Source: DATCYX01 sp963714425
GTDB taxonomy: Bacteria; Chloroflexota; Anaerolineae; Anaerolineales; UBA4823
Direction of reading: 5' to 3'
Assembly (NCBI GenBank): GCA_963714425.1
Contig: CAVQOI010000003.1
Location: 158,313 to 222,312, forward strand
DNA length: 64,000 nt
Below are positions 49,815 through 58,285 of the stretch, piece by piece. The position numbers were made by a program, and so were the translations under genes. Numbering within the stretch: the first letter of the stretch is position 1; each line of letters starts with the position of its first letter. The notes under the pieces were generated by a model. The model searched no databases and was not told where the DNA came from. It worked only from the letters and a program-made list of their open reading frames with translations.

Positions 49815-51126
49815 TCAGTTCAAAGTGGGCATAAGGCGTCCATCCACTGCGACCTGTACTTTGGAGATGTAAGCCTCGATCAGCTCATTTGGGTGATAGC
49901 GGCTTAGTTCAGCACTCAGCCGCGCCACGTTCTCCTTCCAGCGAGGTTCGCTTAGAATCCGCTCCGCCGCTCGCCGGATGTCAGTCGATCCGGGACTCTC
50001 GGTGCGTAAGTCAATACCGACTCCGAAGTAATCCACATGTGCGTTGACGTCGTTCTTGCCTTCCCGGATGCCAGCAGTCAACAGCGGAACCCCTTTGCTG
50101 AGGCTGAGTAAGACGCTCCCGTAGCCGCCATTGCATATGAACAGATCCGTGTAATTCAGGATGAACTCGAAGTCGATGAAATCCTCGATGATGATATTGT
50201 CTTGTGGAAAAGACTTTCGCAGATCCTCGGTCTTCGAGTAACCAGTAGCGACCACCAACAGAGACACCTTTATCTTTGAGTGCCTCCAGCGCCGGCACAA
50301 TCAGCTTGCCCGGATCTTTATTATCGACAGTACCTTGCGAGATGAGAATCACCTGCTTATACTTTCCGAGCTTCTCGGCATGGGAGAAAGTTTTCGAGGT
50401 TACGGATTTGTACGGGAGCAGCGGGCCGACGAACTTTACCTTCGGGTTAGGAACCCGCCGCGGATATGTGAAGCCCGGCACGCCGCTCAGGAACACCACA
50501 TCGGGGCTGCGATAGGAGACATCGAACAGCGAGCCATCGATGGGCGCCAGTCCGTGGGCGGCGAGCATCCGGTTGTACATGACCTTGCTTTCACCCATCA
50601 CCATCCGCTCCATCATCGCTCGCATCCCCTGGTGGATGAGCCTGCCGATCGCGTTTTTGGCTGGCTTAAGACCGACAAAGTTCGGTGGAACATCCTTCGA
50701 GGTTTCTAGCGACGGTCCCACCTCAAACGCACACACCTGCTTGCCCAGCTTCTCCTTGATGAGCTTCATCGCGTAAAAGGCAGAATCGCAGAACAGCGCG
50801 TCGAAGGGGAACGACGCTTCGATCTCCCGCACATCCTCGAAGAAGTTCTCGGTGTTATCCACGAAGATGTGCCTAGCTTCGAAGCGGATGAGCGCCGGGC
50901 CGCGCAGCTTGGCGCGCTCTGGGAACAGCTCGCCAACATTGTCCTGGTTGATCTCGGTGGCTCGCTGGAAAGGATAGTGGTGGATGCCAAGCTTTTCCAC
51001 CTTCACAGCGTAGCTCGGCCCGGCGTACCAGCGAATGTCATGACCGGCAGCCTGGAGGGACATTGCCACTCCGGTAAGTGGGTTGAAGTGGCCATCGAAT
51101 GGCATGGTGGCGAAAAGAATCTTCAT
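49815..51126 (-). pseudogene. MGT/UGT-type glycosyltransferase, frameshifted
   Basis: Two frames assemble into a ~437-codon nucleotide-diphospho-sugar transferase. The N-terminal domain has KILFATMPFDGHFNPLTGVA and VILISQGTVDNKDP; the C-terminal donor-binding part has VVATGYSKTEDLRKSF, DLFICNGGYGSVLLSLSKGV and PLLTAGIREGKND, the usual sugar-nucleotide site. The frame changes near 50265-50280, between DKGVS and LLVVATGY. These enzymes glycosylate small lipophilic molecules such as macrolides or flavonoids. The start at 51124-51126 lies behind AGGAGATACTCAC. It precedes no recognisable biosynthetic partner. Confidence 0.88.
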
Positions 51127-51331
51127 GTGAGTATCTCCTGATTTTTGCTATTATCACAAATTGGAGAGTGATTGTCATCAGTATATACACGGAGATTCAC
51201 ACGTATCTTTAGGGTTTGTCCTGGTCCGTTGCGATAGTATTGGAATACCATCTGACCAGACTAGGGATAACTAACATTAAACAGCCCCCTCTCGCGGTGA
51301 GGCCGTTTCCTGTGTGAAATATGGCTTGCGG

Positions 51332-53791
51332 TTATGCGGGGGGTTGGTTCAATCCATGGTCGATCGCCCAGAGCATGATCTGGGCGCGGCTGGTCAATCC
51401 CAGCTTGGATAAGATTTTACTGACATGTGTCTCGACTGTGCGCTTACTCAATACCAGTTCAGAAGCAATCTCTCCGTTCGTCTTGCCCTGCCCGATCAGT
51501 GCTGCGACTTCACGCTCGCGAGAGGTTATACCGTCCAGTTTATCTCTCGACGCCGGTGGTATCCCTGGTTTGAGCGGGAGATTTAGGGCGTAGTCCACGG
51601 CTTGCTCCAGGGACAGAGCGCCTCCGGCTGCCAGCTCACCTTGGAACTCGGTATCCGTGAGGCTTGCGCGGGCGATACCTTGATAGCGTTCAAACTCCAG
51701 GCGAGTCGCTTTCCAGGCTGGTGGGGAGGGCTGCCCGCTCAGGGCTGCAGTCGCGGCAAACAAGCGCGCTCCTGGGCCTGGTAACCCAGCCATGACTGCA
51801 GTGGCCGCGAAACCACCCAGGCATTCCAGCTTGCCGGGCGCATTCTGTTGGGACTGGTGGGCCGCCATACTCTCCCTGAAATAGCCGTGAGCGCGCTCCA
51901 GATCGCCCAACTGTAAGAAAGTGCTTCCCAGGTTTTGCAAGACGGACGCCAGATCGCGCTGGGCGCCAATCTCTCCCAGGAGGGATGCACTCTCTTCATA
52001 AACCGTCAGGGCTTGTGGGTAGTTCCCCTGGCAGCGCGCCAGATCGCCTAGGCTGTTGAGGGCATGCGCGCTCCGAAAAGCATCACCCGCCTGCCGGGCC
52101 AGCACCAGACTCTCGTCCAGCAGGATGCGAGCTTCGTCATAGGATCCCAGCTCAATTGAGACCTCTCCTTGCGCGAGCAAGGACATGCCTAGGTAAAATG
52201 CATCTCCGGATTCACGGGCCCATAAAATAAAGCGCTGCTGTATGGCGAATGCCGTTGGGAAGTCCCTCGCCGTGCGTGCCCCAGAAGCCAGGGCTGCCAG
52301 GGCGAACGGGAGGACCTGTTGGCCCTGCTCACCGGCCGCCTCAGCCAGGGTGACGGCTTCCTGTCCATAGGCTGTAGCTATCGAAGCATTGTCAAGGAAC
52401 ATCGCCAGGAAGCTTGCAAAGGTCAGGGCATTGACGCGCACAGCCAGAGAAATTCTCTCGTCCACTCTGCCGAGCAATCGGTCGAACCACACCAGACCTT
52501 CTTGCACATAACCACGGATCTCCCAAAACCGGATGATGGCTATGGCGATGCGCAGCCCAGCCTCGATCTGGTCGCTTTCCAGCGCCCAGGCTAAGGCGGC
52601 GCGCAGGTTTTCGAGCTCGCCTTCTAGCCAGTTTACCCACAGCTGCTGGTAGGCATCCCCCAGTTTTGGTGCGGCCTCTTCGGTCCGGGCAAGATAGTGA
52701 TTCAGGTGGCGGTCGCGTAGCTGTGCCATTTCGCCCGCATCTTCCAGTTTCTCGAGCGCATAATCGCGGATGGTTTCAAGCAGGCGGTAGCGCGCCTGGG
52801 TGCGCCCAACCGTTTCAGCCACCACCAAGCACTTGCTGACGAGTGAGGAGATCAGATCCAGAACATCCTTTGCGGCGATACCCTCACCGCTGCAAACACT
52901 CTCAGCTGTGTCCAGCGTGCATCCAGCCTCAAACACAGCCAGACGGGATAGCAATGTCTGCTCTTCAACCGTAAGCAGAGCATAACTCCAATCAATCGCT
53001 GCCCGCAGGGTGGAGTGGCGCGGCTCCGAGCCAGTACGCTGAGCGGAGATCAGCAAGTTAAAGCGGTCATCAAGGCGGTTAGCGATTTCCTGGACAGTCA
53101 GAACATTGACTCGAGCGCTGGCCAATTCCAGCGCAAGGGGCAGGCCATCTAGCCGCCGGCAGGTCTCGACGGTGGACCTGGCATTCTCGGGGGTGAGATT
53201 GAATGCAGGAGAGATAGCACGCGCCCGTTCAACAAACAGACGAACGGCGTCATATTGGATCAATTGTTGAGGGTTGATTTCTAGCTCAGGAGAAGTAGGC
53301 CAGGCAAGTCCAGCGACAGGATAAACCGTTTCGCCGGCTATTGCCAGTGCCATTCGGCTGGTCGCCATAATACGCAGCTCGGCTGCCTGGTACACCAATG
53401 ATTGGGTAAGCTGCCCGCATGCTTCGCTGAGGTGTTCGCAGTTATCCAGAATGAGCAGCAAGTGTTTAGAGCGCACAAAATTAAGCAGTGTCTCCAACAG
53501 GGACAGGTTTGCAGATGGGCGCAGGCCTAACACTTGGGCAACCAGCTGAGGAACGAAGGCAGGCTCGCGCACCGGCACTAGGTCCACCAGGAACACGCCA
53601 TCCGGGAAGGTTTTGCTCACCGTTTTGGCAATCTGGATCGCCAATCGCGTCTTGCCGCTGCCACCTGCTCCGGTAAGTGTGATGATGTGTGAGCTTAATA
53701 ACAGACGCTCGACGTCAGTGATTTCCCGCTCGCGCCCTATGAAACTCGTCAAGTGTACAGGAAAATTTGTGAAGCCCATTTCAATCTGCAC
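51332..53791 (-). CDS. Large ATPase-TPR LuxR-type regulator
   Basis: An 819-residue one-component regulator. Residues 1-330 form an NB-ARC/STAND ATPase with Walker A ITLTGAGGSGKTRLA and LLLILDNCEHL; the middle 400 residues contain repeated helix pairs of TPR type, and the last 65 residues a LuxR HTH (ITSREREVAALIGQGKTN, VETHVSKILSKLGLTSRAQ). This is the AfsR/ATPase-like class rather than the MalT subclass of the two regulators at 2.5-11.9 kb. Signal and targets are unknown. It is long and intact. Confidence 0.9.
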   Translation of the reverse strand: MQIEMGFTNFPVHLTSFIGREREITDVERLLLSSHIITLTGAGGSGKTRLAIQIAKTVSKTFPDGVFLVDLVPVREPAFVPQLVAQVLGLRPSANLSLLETLLNFVRSKHLLLILDNCEHLSEACGQLTQSLVYQAAELRIMATSRMALAIAGETVYPVAGLAWPTSPELEINPQQLIQYDAVRLFVERARAISPAFNLTPENARSTVETCRRLDGLPLALELASARVNVLTVQEIANRLDDRFNLLISAQRTGSEPRHSTLRAAIDWSYALLTVEEQTLLSRLAVFEAGCTLDTAESVCSGEGIAAKDVLDLISSLVSKCLVVAETVGRTQARYRLLETIRDYALEKLEDAGEMAQLRDRHLNHYLARTEEAAPKLGDAYQQLWVNWLEGELENLRAALAWALESDQIEAGLRIAIAIIRFWEIRGYVQEGLVWFDRLLGRVDERISLAVRVNALTFASFLAMFLDNASIATAYGQEAVTLAEAAGEQGQQVLPFALAALASGARTARDFPTAFAIQQRFILWARESGDAFYLGMSLLAQGEVSIELGSYDEARILLDESLVLARQAGDAFRSAHALNSLGDLARCQGNYPQALTVYEESASLLGEIGAQRDLASVLQNLGSTFLQLGDLERAHGYFRESMAAHQSQQNAPGKLECLGGFAATAVMAGLPGPGARLFAATAALSGQPSPPAWKATRLEFERYQGIARASLTDTEFQGELAAGGALSLEQAVDYALNLPLKPGIPPASRDKLDGITSREREVAALIGQGKTNGEIASELVLSKRTVETHVSKILSKLGLTSRAQIMLWAIDHGLNQPPA

Positions 53792-54124
53792 AGAACAAGT
53801 TCTTACAACACGATCCGAGTTATATTTTAAACGATTACTCGCCAGTTATGCTCATCATCTCAGAGGTCTTACCCCCGATCATTTTTCAAATTCTATGCAA
53901 AATACGACTAGAACGAACACTACCGGATAGTGAGCTGTTCAATCTTGACAAGCTGTTGATAGCTAAACAGGGCATAGTGCACTTAATAAAATGGTAGCGG
54001 GAAATAGAAAAAATATTGGTAAGCACCAGGCGTGGCATGGTCAGTCGCCATCGCCCCAGTATTCGAGATCTATCTAACCCTTCAGTGTCTAACGATTGTT
54101 CTGCGGAACATGGGATTGCTAAGA
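53792..54124. other. Gene-free spacer
   Basis: No supportable gene lies between the regulator start and the helicase terminator. Short open frames on both strands show no family resemblance and unusual composition. The region is AT-rich near 53900-54010 and may hold the regulator's promoter. Confidence 0.5.
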
Positions 54125-54148
54125 CGTGCGTGGGTCCCCCCACGCACG
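54125..54148 (-). terminator. Terminator of the RNA helicase gene
   Basis: A 10-bp GC-rich stem (54125-54134 with 54139-54148) with a 4-base loop, 10 bases beyond the helicase stop. The following bases on the minus strand are only moderately T-rich, so termination efficiency is uncertain. Confidence 0.65.
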
Positions 54149-54158
54149 CCCTTCGGCG

Positions 54159-55271
54159 CTAGAAGCCTGCCAGTTGTTGCCTTTCCAGGGAGTGCCCTAA
54201 TAGACGCTCAATGGTTCGAATCATGGGCTGGTCATCCGGGGTAGCCAGCGACAGAGCCGTCCCCAGGTTCGCCATGCGCCCCGTGCGCCCGATCCGGTGG
54301 GTATAAGCGATCGCCGTGTCTGGCATATCATAGTTGATCACGTGCGAGATTTGGGATACATCGATCCCCCGCGCAGCAATATCCGTGGCGACCAATACCT
54401 TCACCCTGCCGGTGCGGAAATTATTCATCGCCTCCTGTCGCCGGTTTTGGGACAGGTTTCCCTGCAGAGATGTAGCCGGCACTCCAGCCTTGATTAATTG
54501 CTCGGCGAGTTTTTTAGCGCGGTGTTTCGTGCGCGTAAAGACCAGCACTTTCCCCCTACCTGACTGGCGCAGGATTGCCAGCAGCAACGCAACTTTCCTG
54601 GTTTGCTCAACAGGATAGATTGCATGTCCGACCGTCTCGACCGGACGTGACTCGCCCAACTCGACCGCTACTGGTTGGTGTAAGAACTCGTTAGCAAGCG
54701 AGCGGATTTCGTCCGGCATCGTTGCTGAGAAAAGCAGAGTCTGGCGCTGCCTGGGCAGGGAAGACAGAATACGCCGGATATCGGGTAAAAATCCCATATC
54801 GAACATCTGGTCCGCCTCATCCAGTACCAGGATTTCAACCGAGCTCAGGTTGACCACTCCCTGCCCGATTAGATCTAGCAAGCGTCCTGGGCAGGTAACC
54901 GCGATCTCCGCTCCGGAGCGCAGGTTTCTTATTTGCGTCTGCGGGCTCACACCTCCGTAAATTGTCATACTGCGCAGACGAGTCTGGCGTCCAAGCACTC
55001 CAATGGCAGTATGGGTTTGTTCGGCCAGCTCGCGTGTAGGGGAAATGATAAGTGCGCGCAATCTACCCCGTTTTCCATTGATGAGCCGCTGGAGGATGGG
55101 CAAGACGAAAGCAGCCGTCTTTCCCGTGCCGGTTTGAGCTAAGCCTAATACATCGTGCCCTTCCAGAATGGGTGGGATGGTGCGCAGTTGGATTGGGGTT
55201 GGTGTGGAATATCTCGCTGCCGAGATTCCCGCATTAATTTGAGGATGAAATGAAAAAGAATTAAAATTCAC
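54159..55271 (-). CDS. DEAD-box RNA helicase, RhlE-like
   Basis: A 370-residue ATP-dependent RNA helicase. The Q motif (TPIQ), motif I AQTGTGKT, Ia PTREL, GG, Ib CPGR (usually TPGR), II LDEADQMFDMGF, III SAT, and IV-VI (VLVFTRTKHRAK, DIAARGID, HRIGRTGR) are all present. It lacks the long C-terminal extension found in CsdA. Family function is ribosome assembly or mRNA turnover, often at low temperature. The cold-shock protein gene lies upstream on the same strand, separated by a terminator, suggesting a cold-responsive region. Start ATG is 55269-55271. Confidence 0.95.
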   Translation of the reverse strand: MNFNSFSFHPQINAGISAARYSTPTPIQLRTIPPILEGHDVLGLAQTGTGKTAAFVLPILQRLINGKRGRLRALIISPTRELAEQTHTAIGVLGRQTRLRSMTIYGGVSPQTQIRNLRSGAEIAVTCPGRLLDLIGQGVVNLSSVEILVLDEADQMFDMGFLPDIRRILSSLPRQRQTLLFSATMPDEIRSLANEFLHQPVAVELGESRPVETVGHAIYPVEQTRKVALLLAILRQSGRGKVLVFTRTKHRAKKLAEQLIKAGVPATSLQGNLSQNRRQEAMNNFRTGRVKVLVATDIAARGIDVSQISHVINYDMPDTAIAYTHRIGRTGRMANLGTALSLATPDDQPMIRTIERLLGHSLERQQLAGF

Positions 55272-55473
55272 ACAAGGTCCTTTTGGCTAAGATAGAGCCA
55301 AGGCGTACCCCAGCCCCTCCACGTGTTTTACAGACTAAATATGTCCAATATTGGCGCGGAGACAGGAGTATACCACATAGCGTATCTATCCCAAAAAGGG
55401 AAGATGGGACAATCCCTAATTTTCGGATAGTTTAAATTTGTTTGTCGAGGGGAAATAATACCAATCGAACGAT

Positions 55474-55508
55474 CAGGTGTGTGCGTGGCTTTCCCGCGCA
55501 CACACCTG
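55474..55508 (-). terminator. Terminator of the cold-shock gene
   Basis: A perfect 12-bp stem (55474-55485 with 55497-55508) and an 11-base loop lie 25 bases after the csp stop codon. Downstream on the minus strand the sequence becomes T-rich (GGTATTATTTCC). Confidence 0.75.
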
Positions 55509-55532
55509 AACAATTTGCGGTTGAGTTAAATT

Positions 55533-55745
55533 CTAGTAGCTCAGTGTGACGTTGACGGCCTGAAGGCCTTTCGCGCCCTGTTCAACAGTGAACTCAACTC
55601 GCTGGCCTTCTTCCAGGTTTCGGTAGCCATCGCCCTGGATGGCGGAGAAATGGACGAAAACGTCCTCCCCACCCTCGCGTTCGATAAAGCCGTAGCCTTT
55701 GCCGCCGTTAAACCATTTGACCGTGCCGATGATTCTTTCTGACAT
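55533..55745 (-). CDS. Cold-shock protein (CspA-like)
   Basis: A 70-residue single cold-shock domain: GTVKWFNGGKGYGFIERE with RNP1 (KGYGFIE), DVFVHFSAI with RNP2, and EGQRVEFTVEQGAKGLQAVN. Such proteins melt RNA secondary structure or act as antiterminators. The gene is short, isolated and bounded by hairpins, and its ~70-base leader may be involved in post-transcriptional control. It lies upstream of an RNA helicase. The ATG is 55743-55745 behind AAGGAGGCAAAATAC. Confidence 0.97.
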   Translation of the reverse strand: MSERIIGTVKWFNGGKGYGFIEREGGEDVFVHFSAIQGDGYRNLEEGQRVEFTVEQGAKGLQAVNVTLSY

Positions 55746-55813
55746 TGTATTTTGCCTCCTTATGGCAATATAATTGGATGTTCAGGTACTCGGTTTGTTT
55801 CATCGGAACGGGC

Positions 55814-55852
55814 ACAACAAAAGAGCCCATGGATATACCCATGAGCCGTTGT
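55814..55852 (-). terminator. Hairpin upstream of the cold-shock gene
   Basis: On the minus strand ACAAC pairs with GTTGT and a 9-bp stem (two G-U pairs) around loop GTATAT continues it; a 5-base bulge separates them. The 3' arm is T-rich (CTTTTGTTGT). It lies between the DfsB-like gene (55940) and csp (55745), so it probably ends the former, or it is part of the csp leader. Confidence 0.6.
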
Positions 55853-55939
55853 TTTCACTTCCAACATAAACTTACTGGTATCCTGCAACTAGAATAATAC
55901 TGTACTTGATCGCATCTGTCAAGCTAATAAGGGAAGTCG

Positions 55940-56452
55940 TTATCTCGGCTTTGCTTTCTGCTTTGCTCTCCACGCCTTATCTACCTCGCTCTTATGCGCT
56001 GCGATATGCTCTTGGACAACCTCCAGGTGCTCCTCGGGGCTATAGTCTCTCGATCCCACCCGGTACGGAATCATCTTCACCTTTTTGGAGGATATGTTTT
56101 CTTGGATAATCCGCTGGGCTGACCGGAGCTTTTCGATGATTTCGGCTATCGAGAGACCAGCCATTTCATCATTGCCACGCTGGTTGAGAGCGCGGTATGT
56201 CCCTTTCAAGGGCGATGGCTTTTTCCCTGCCGCCAGGTCGCTCACATTGCGGGCAAAACTCTCATGCCAGAAGGTGATATGCACCAGGATATCCCTGGCT
56301 GTCCACGCTTCATAGATTTGCATTCCAGGGTCATCCACGAGTTGGTACAGCTCGTAAATGCCAGACAACGTGCTGTCCAGCAGCTCGAGAAGCGCTTCGT
56401 TGTGTCCCCGTGTCGTGGATTGGAGGCGGCTTTCAGCAATTCTATCGTGCAT
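55940..56452 (-). CDS. DinB-like four-helix-bundle protein (ClbS/DfsB type)
   Basis: A 170-residue, mainly helical protein. It contains LLELLDSTLSGIYELYQLVD, AWTARDILVHITFWHESFAR and HLEVVQEHIAAHKSEVDKAW. The two histidines in the second helix and the His pair near the end match the DinB-like metal-binding pattern and the ClbS/DfsB group (thiol transferase or genotoxin-resistance). The assignment is by pattern only. No neighbour hints at its substrate. Confidence 0.7.
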   Translation of the reverse strand: MHDRIAESRLQSTTRGHNEALLELLDSTLSGIYELYQLVDDPGMQIYEAWTARDILVHITFWHESFARNVSDLAAGKKPSPLKGTYRALNQRGNDEMAGLSIAEIIEKLRSAQRIIQENISSKKVKMIPYRVGSRDYSPEEHLEVVQEHIAAHKSEVDKAWRAKQKAKPR

Positions 56453-56484
56453 AGTTTTCTAAAAATTCCGACCCTTTCCGTTTT

Positions 56485-56928
56485 TCAATCGATTTCATAT
56501 TCACAACCATAACATTCCCTGTCTATGACACAGATTTCCCCCCCGCATTCAGGGCATCTCCATTCGTCTTCTTGTTCCATGAGCCACTGCTCTGCGCCGA
56601 CCTTTTTGATCCGCAGCAAATTATCAATCAGGCTCACTTGATCATCGCGAACATGACGTTGATCGAGTTTCTTAAGATTCGCGCAAGGGAAATCGTTACA
56701 TTCAAAACAGAACTCAATTTGTTTATTTCTGATTAATGCACAATCTCTTTTTATCCAGGCGCAATTTTTATCTTGTATTCGGCAACCTTTACATCCGTGT
56801 TTTAGATTTTTTTCCTTTAATAATCCTTTTGCTCTTGCGAGGTAATGTCTGCATGTACCGCAATAGAACCCACAGGGGCCTGCCAGGTTTATTTTGTTGA
56901 GTTTTTGATCCCTCATTCCATTTTCCAT
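56485..56928 (-). CDS. DUF3795 cysteine-rich protein
   Basis: A 147-residue protein with sixteen cysteines in the pattern CGFYCGTCRHY, HGCKGCRIQDKNCAWIKRDC, FCFECNDFPCANLKKLDQRH and CPECGGEICVIDRECYGCEY. It fits DUF3795; the cysteines probably bind zinc. Composition is AT-richer than its neighbours, possibly acquired. Several in-frame ATGs exist; the one at 56926-56928 gives the family-length protein. Function unknown. Confidence 0.85.
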   Translation of the reverse strand: MENGMRDQKLNKINLAGPCGFYCGTCRHYLARAKGLLKEKNLKHGCKGCRIQDKNCAWIKRDCALIRNKQIEFCFECNDFPCANLKKLDQRHVRDDQVSLIDNLLRIKKVGAEQWLMEQEDEWRCPECGGEICVIDRECYGCEYEID

Positions 56929-57180
56929 CTTTTCACCGATGACGCTTCACTGGTTCAAAATCGATTATAGTCCTTGATCCCATCGAGCGCAAATCCAATG
57001 GACACTACTATCGCCAGGCAGCAAGCTCCTGGCAGGTTGCAAACCAACCTGGGAAATTTCAATCTGGTAACTGACTTGATGGTGATAGAATCTGGTTTCC
57101 GGTCGAGCGCCAATGCATATTTGCCAGCTTTGACCGGGCATCATATTGACGGTAGCTTACTGACGAAAGGCTGATCTCCC

Positions 57181-57594
57181 ATGTCTACACACACCCCAAA
57201 CGACGCGATCCTTGAGATGCGCGTTGCGCTCACTTCCAGCGATTACGAGCGCTCGGTGAAGTTCTACTGTGATGGTCTCGGCATTGAACCGGCGCAAATT
57301 TGGAACAACGACGGTGGGCGCGCCTTGATGCTCAATATGGGCAACGCCACCCTGGAAATATTTGACGAAGCCCAAGCACAGGCGATCGACCAGATCGAAG
57401 CCGGTCAGCGCGTAAGCGGGCAGATCCGCTTTGCCTTGCAGGTGCCAGACCTGCAAGCCGCCATGCAGCGCTTGCTCGACCATGGGGCGACATTGGTTCA
57501 CCCCCCCATCCTTACCCCCTGGGGGGATACCAACGTGCGCCTGCAAGACCCCGACGGCATGCAGATTACGTTATTTCAGGTCTCCGGTAAATGA
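57181..57594 (+). CDS. VOC-family (glyoxalase/bleomycin resistance-like) protein
   Basis: A 137-residue vicinal-oxygen-chelate protein: VALTSSDYERSVKFYCDGLG, GRALMLNMGNATLEIFDEA, VSGQIRFALQVPDLQAAMQR and PWGDTNVRLQDPDGMQITLF. The metal-binding Glu and Gln/His positions sit at the canonical strand ends. It may be a small dioxygenase or resistance protein. The ATG at 57181 lies behind GAAAGGCTGATCTCCC. It starts a short plus-strand run with the NTF2-like and DUF1801-like genes. Confidence 0.9.
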   Translation: MSTHTPNDAILEMRVALTSSDYERSVKFYCDGLGIEPAQIWNNDGGRALMLNMGNATLEIFDEAQAQAIDQIEAGQRVSGQIRFALQVPDLQAAMQRLLDHGATLVHPPILTPWGDTNVRLQDPDGMQITLFQVSGK

Positions 57595-57616
57595 GCGCAG
57601 ATAAAAGGCACAGCTG

Positions 57617-57847
57617 ATGACCAGAATTATCCTCGGTGAGGATTGTGGCAACTCCCCGAAGAATCTGTTCGTCCAAAAGCTTGCCATCCAGCGTGTCTTA
57701 TCCCACGGCAGCACCGGCGCGGTGAATGGCACGCTGAAATCGAAGGACGGCAGCCGGCGCCTTTTTTGCGATGCGTATACATTCAATGGAGCCAAAGCTA
57801 CCCGCGTAAACGAGATCACCTCCTATGTGATCGAACAGCGTGGATAA
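57617..57847 (+). CDS. NTF2-like protein with an apparent internal deletion
   Basis: A 76-residue frame that joins the start and the end of a SnoaL/NTF2-type protein: TRIILGEDCGNSPKNLFVQK, then directly GSTGAVNGTLKSKDGSRRL and EITSYVI. The family normally has about 45 residues between these parts that make most of the barrel. The deletion kept the frame. A folded active protein is unlikely; I treat it as a truncated gene. It follows the VOC gene by 22 bases. Confidence 0.7.
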   Translation: MTRIILGEDCGNSPKNLFVQKLAIQRVLSHGSTGAVNGTLKSKDGSRRLFCDAYTFNGAKATRVNEITSYVIEQRG

Positions 57848-57864
57848 ATGACAGAGGAGGCAGG

Positions 57865-58254
57865 ATGACAACCATCCGGACAACCGCCAAAGACATCGAT
57901 GCATATATTGCCAGTTTTCCGAAAGACGTCCAGGAGATTTTGGATAAGATCAGGAAGACGATTCGGGAAGCTGCTCCCGCTGCCCAAGAGACGATTAACT
58001 ATGCCATCCCCACCTTTACACTCAAGGGGAATTTAGTCCATTTCGCCGCGTTTGAAAAGCATATTGGTTTTTATCCCACACCAGGCGGCATTGAGCAATT
58101 CAAAGACGAGCTGTCCGCGTATAAGAGCGCCAAAGGCTCGGTGCAATTCCCTCTGGATCAGCCCATTCCCTACGACTTAATCAGGGAGATTGTCACCTTT
58201 CGTGTGCAGGAGACCCTTGAGAAAGCAGAAAAAAAGGGGAAAAAGAAGAAATAA
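57865..58254 (+). CDS. DUF1801 / iron-chaperone-like protein
   Basis: A 129-residue protein: DIDAYIASFPKDVQEILDKI, AAPAAQETINYAIPTFTLKG, LVHFAAFEKHIGFYPTPGG and KGSVQFPLDQPIPYDLI, the pattern of DUF1801 or YdhG-type proteins, thought to be frataxin-like fold. The Lys-rich tail (EKKGKKKK) is unusual but common in this group. The ATG at 57865 follows GAGGAGGCAGG. It completes a three-gene plus-strand run. Confidence 0.88.
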   Translation: MTTIRTTAKDIDAYIASFPKDVQEILDKIRKTIREAAPAAQETINYAIPTFTLKGNLVHFAAFEKHIGFYPTPGGIEQFKDELSAYKSAKGSVQFPLDQPIPYDLIREIVTFRVQETLEKAEKKGKKKK

Positions 58255-58285
58255 TTAACACCGAATGCTGCTGCTAACCTCGGTC

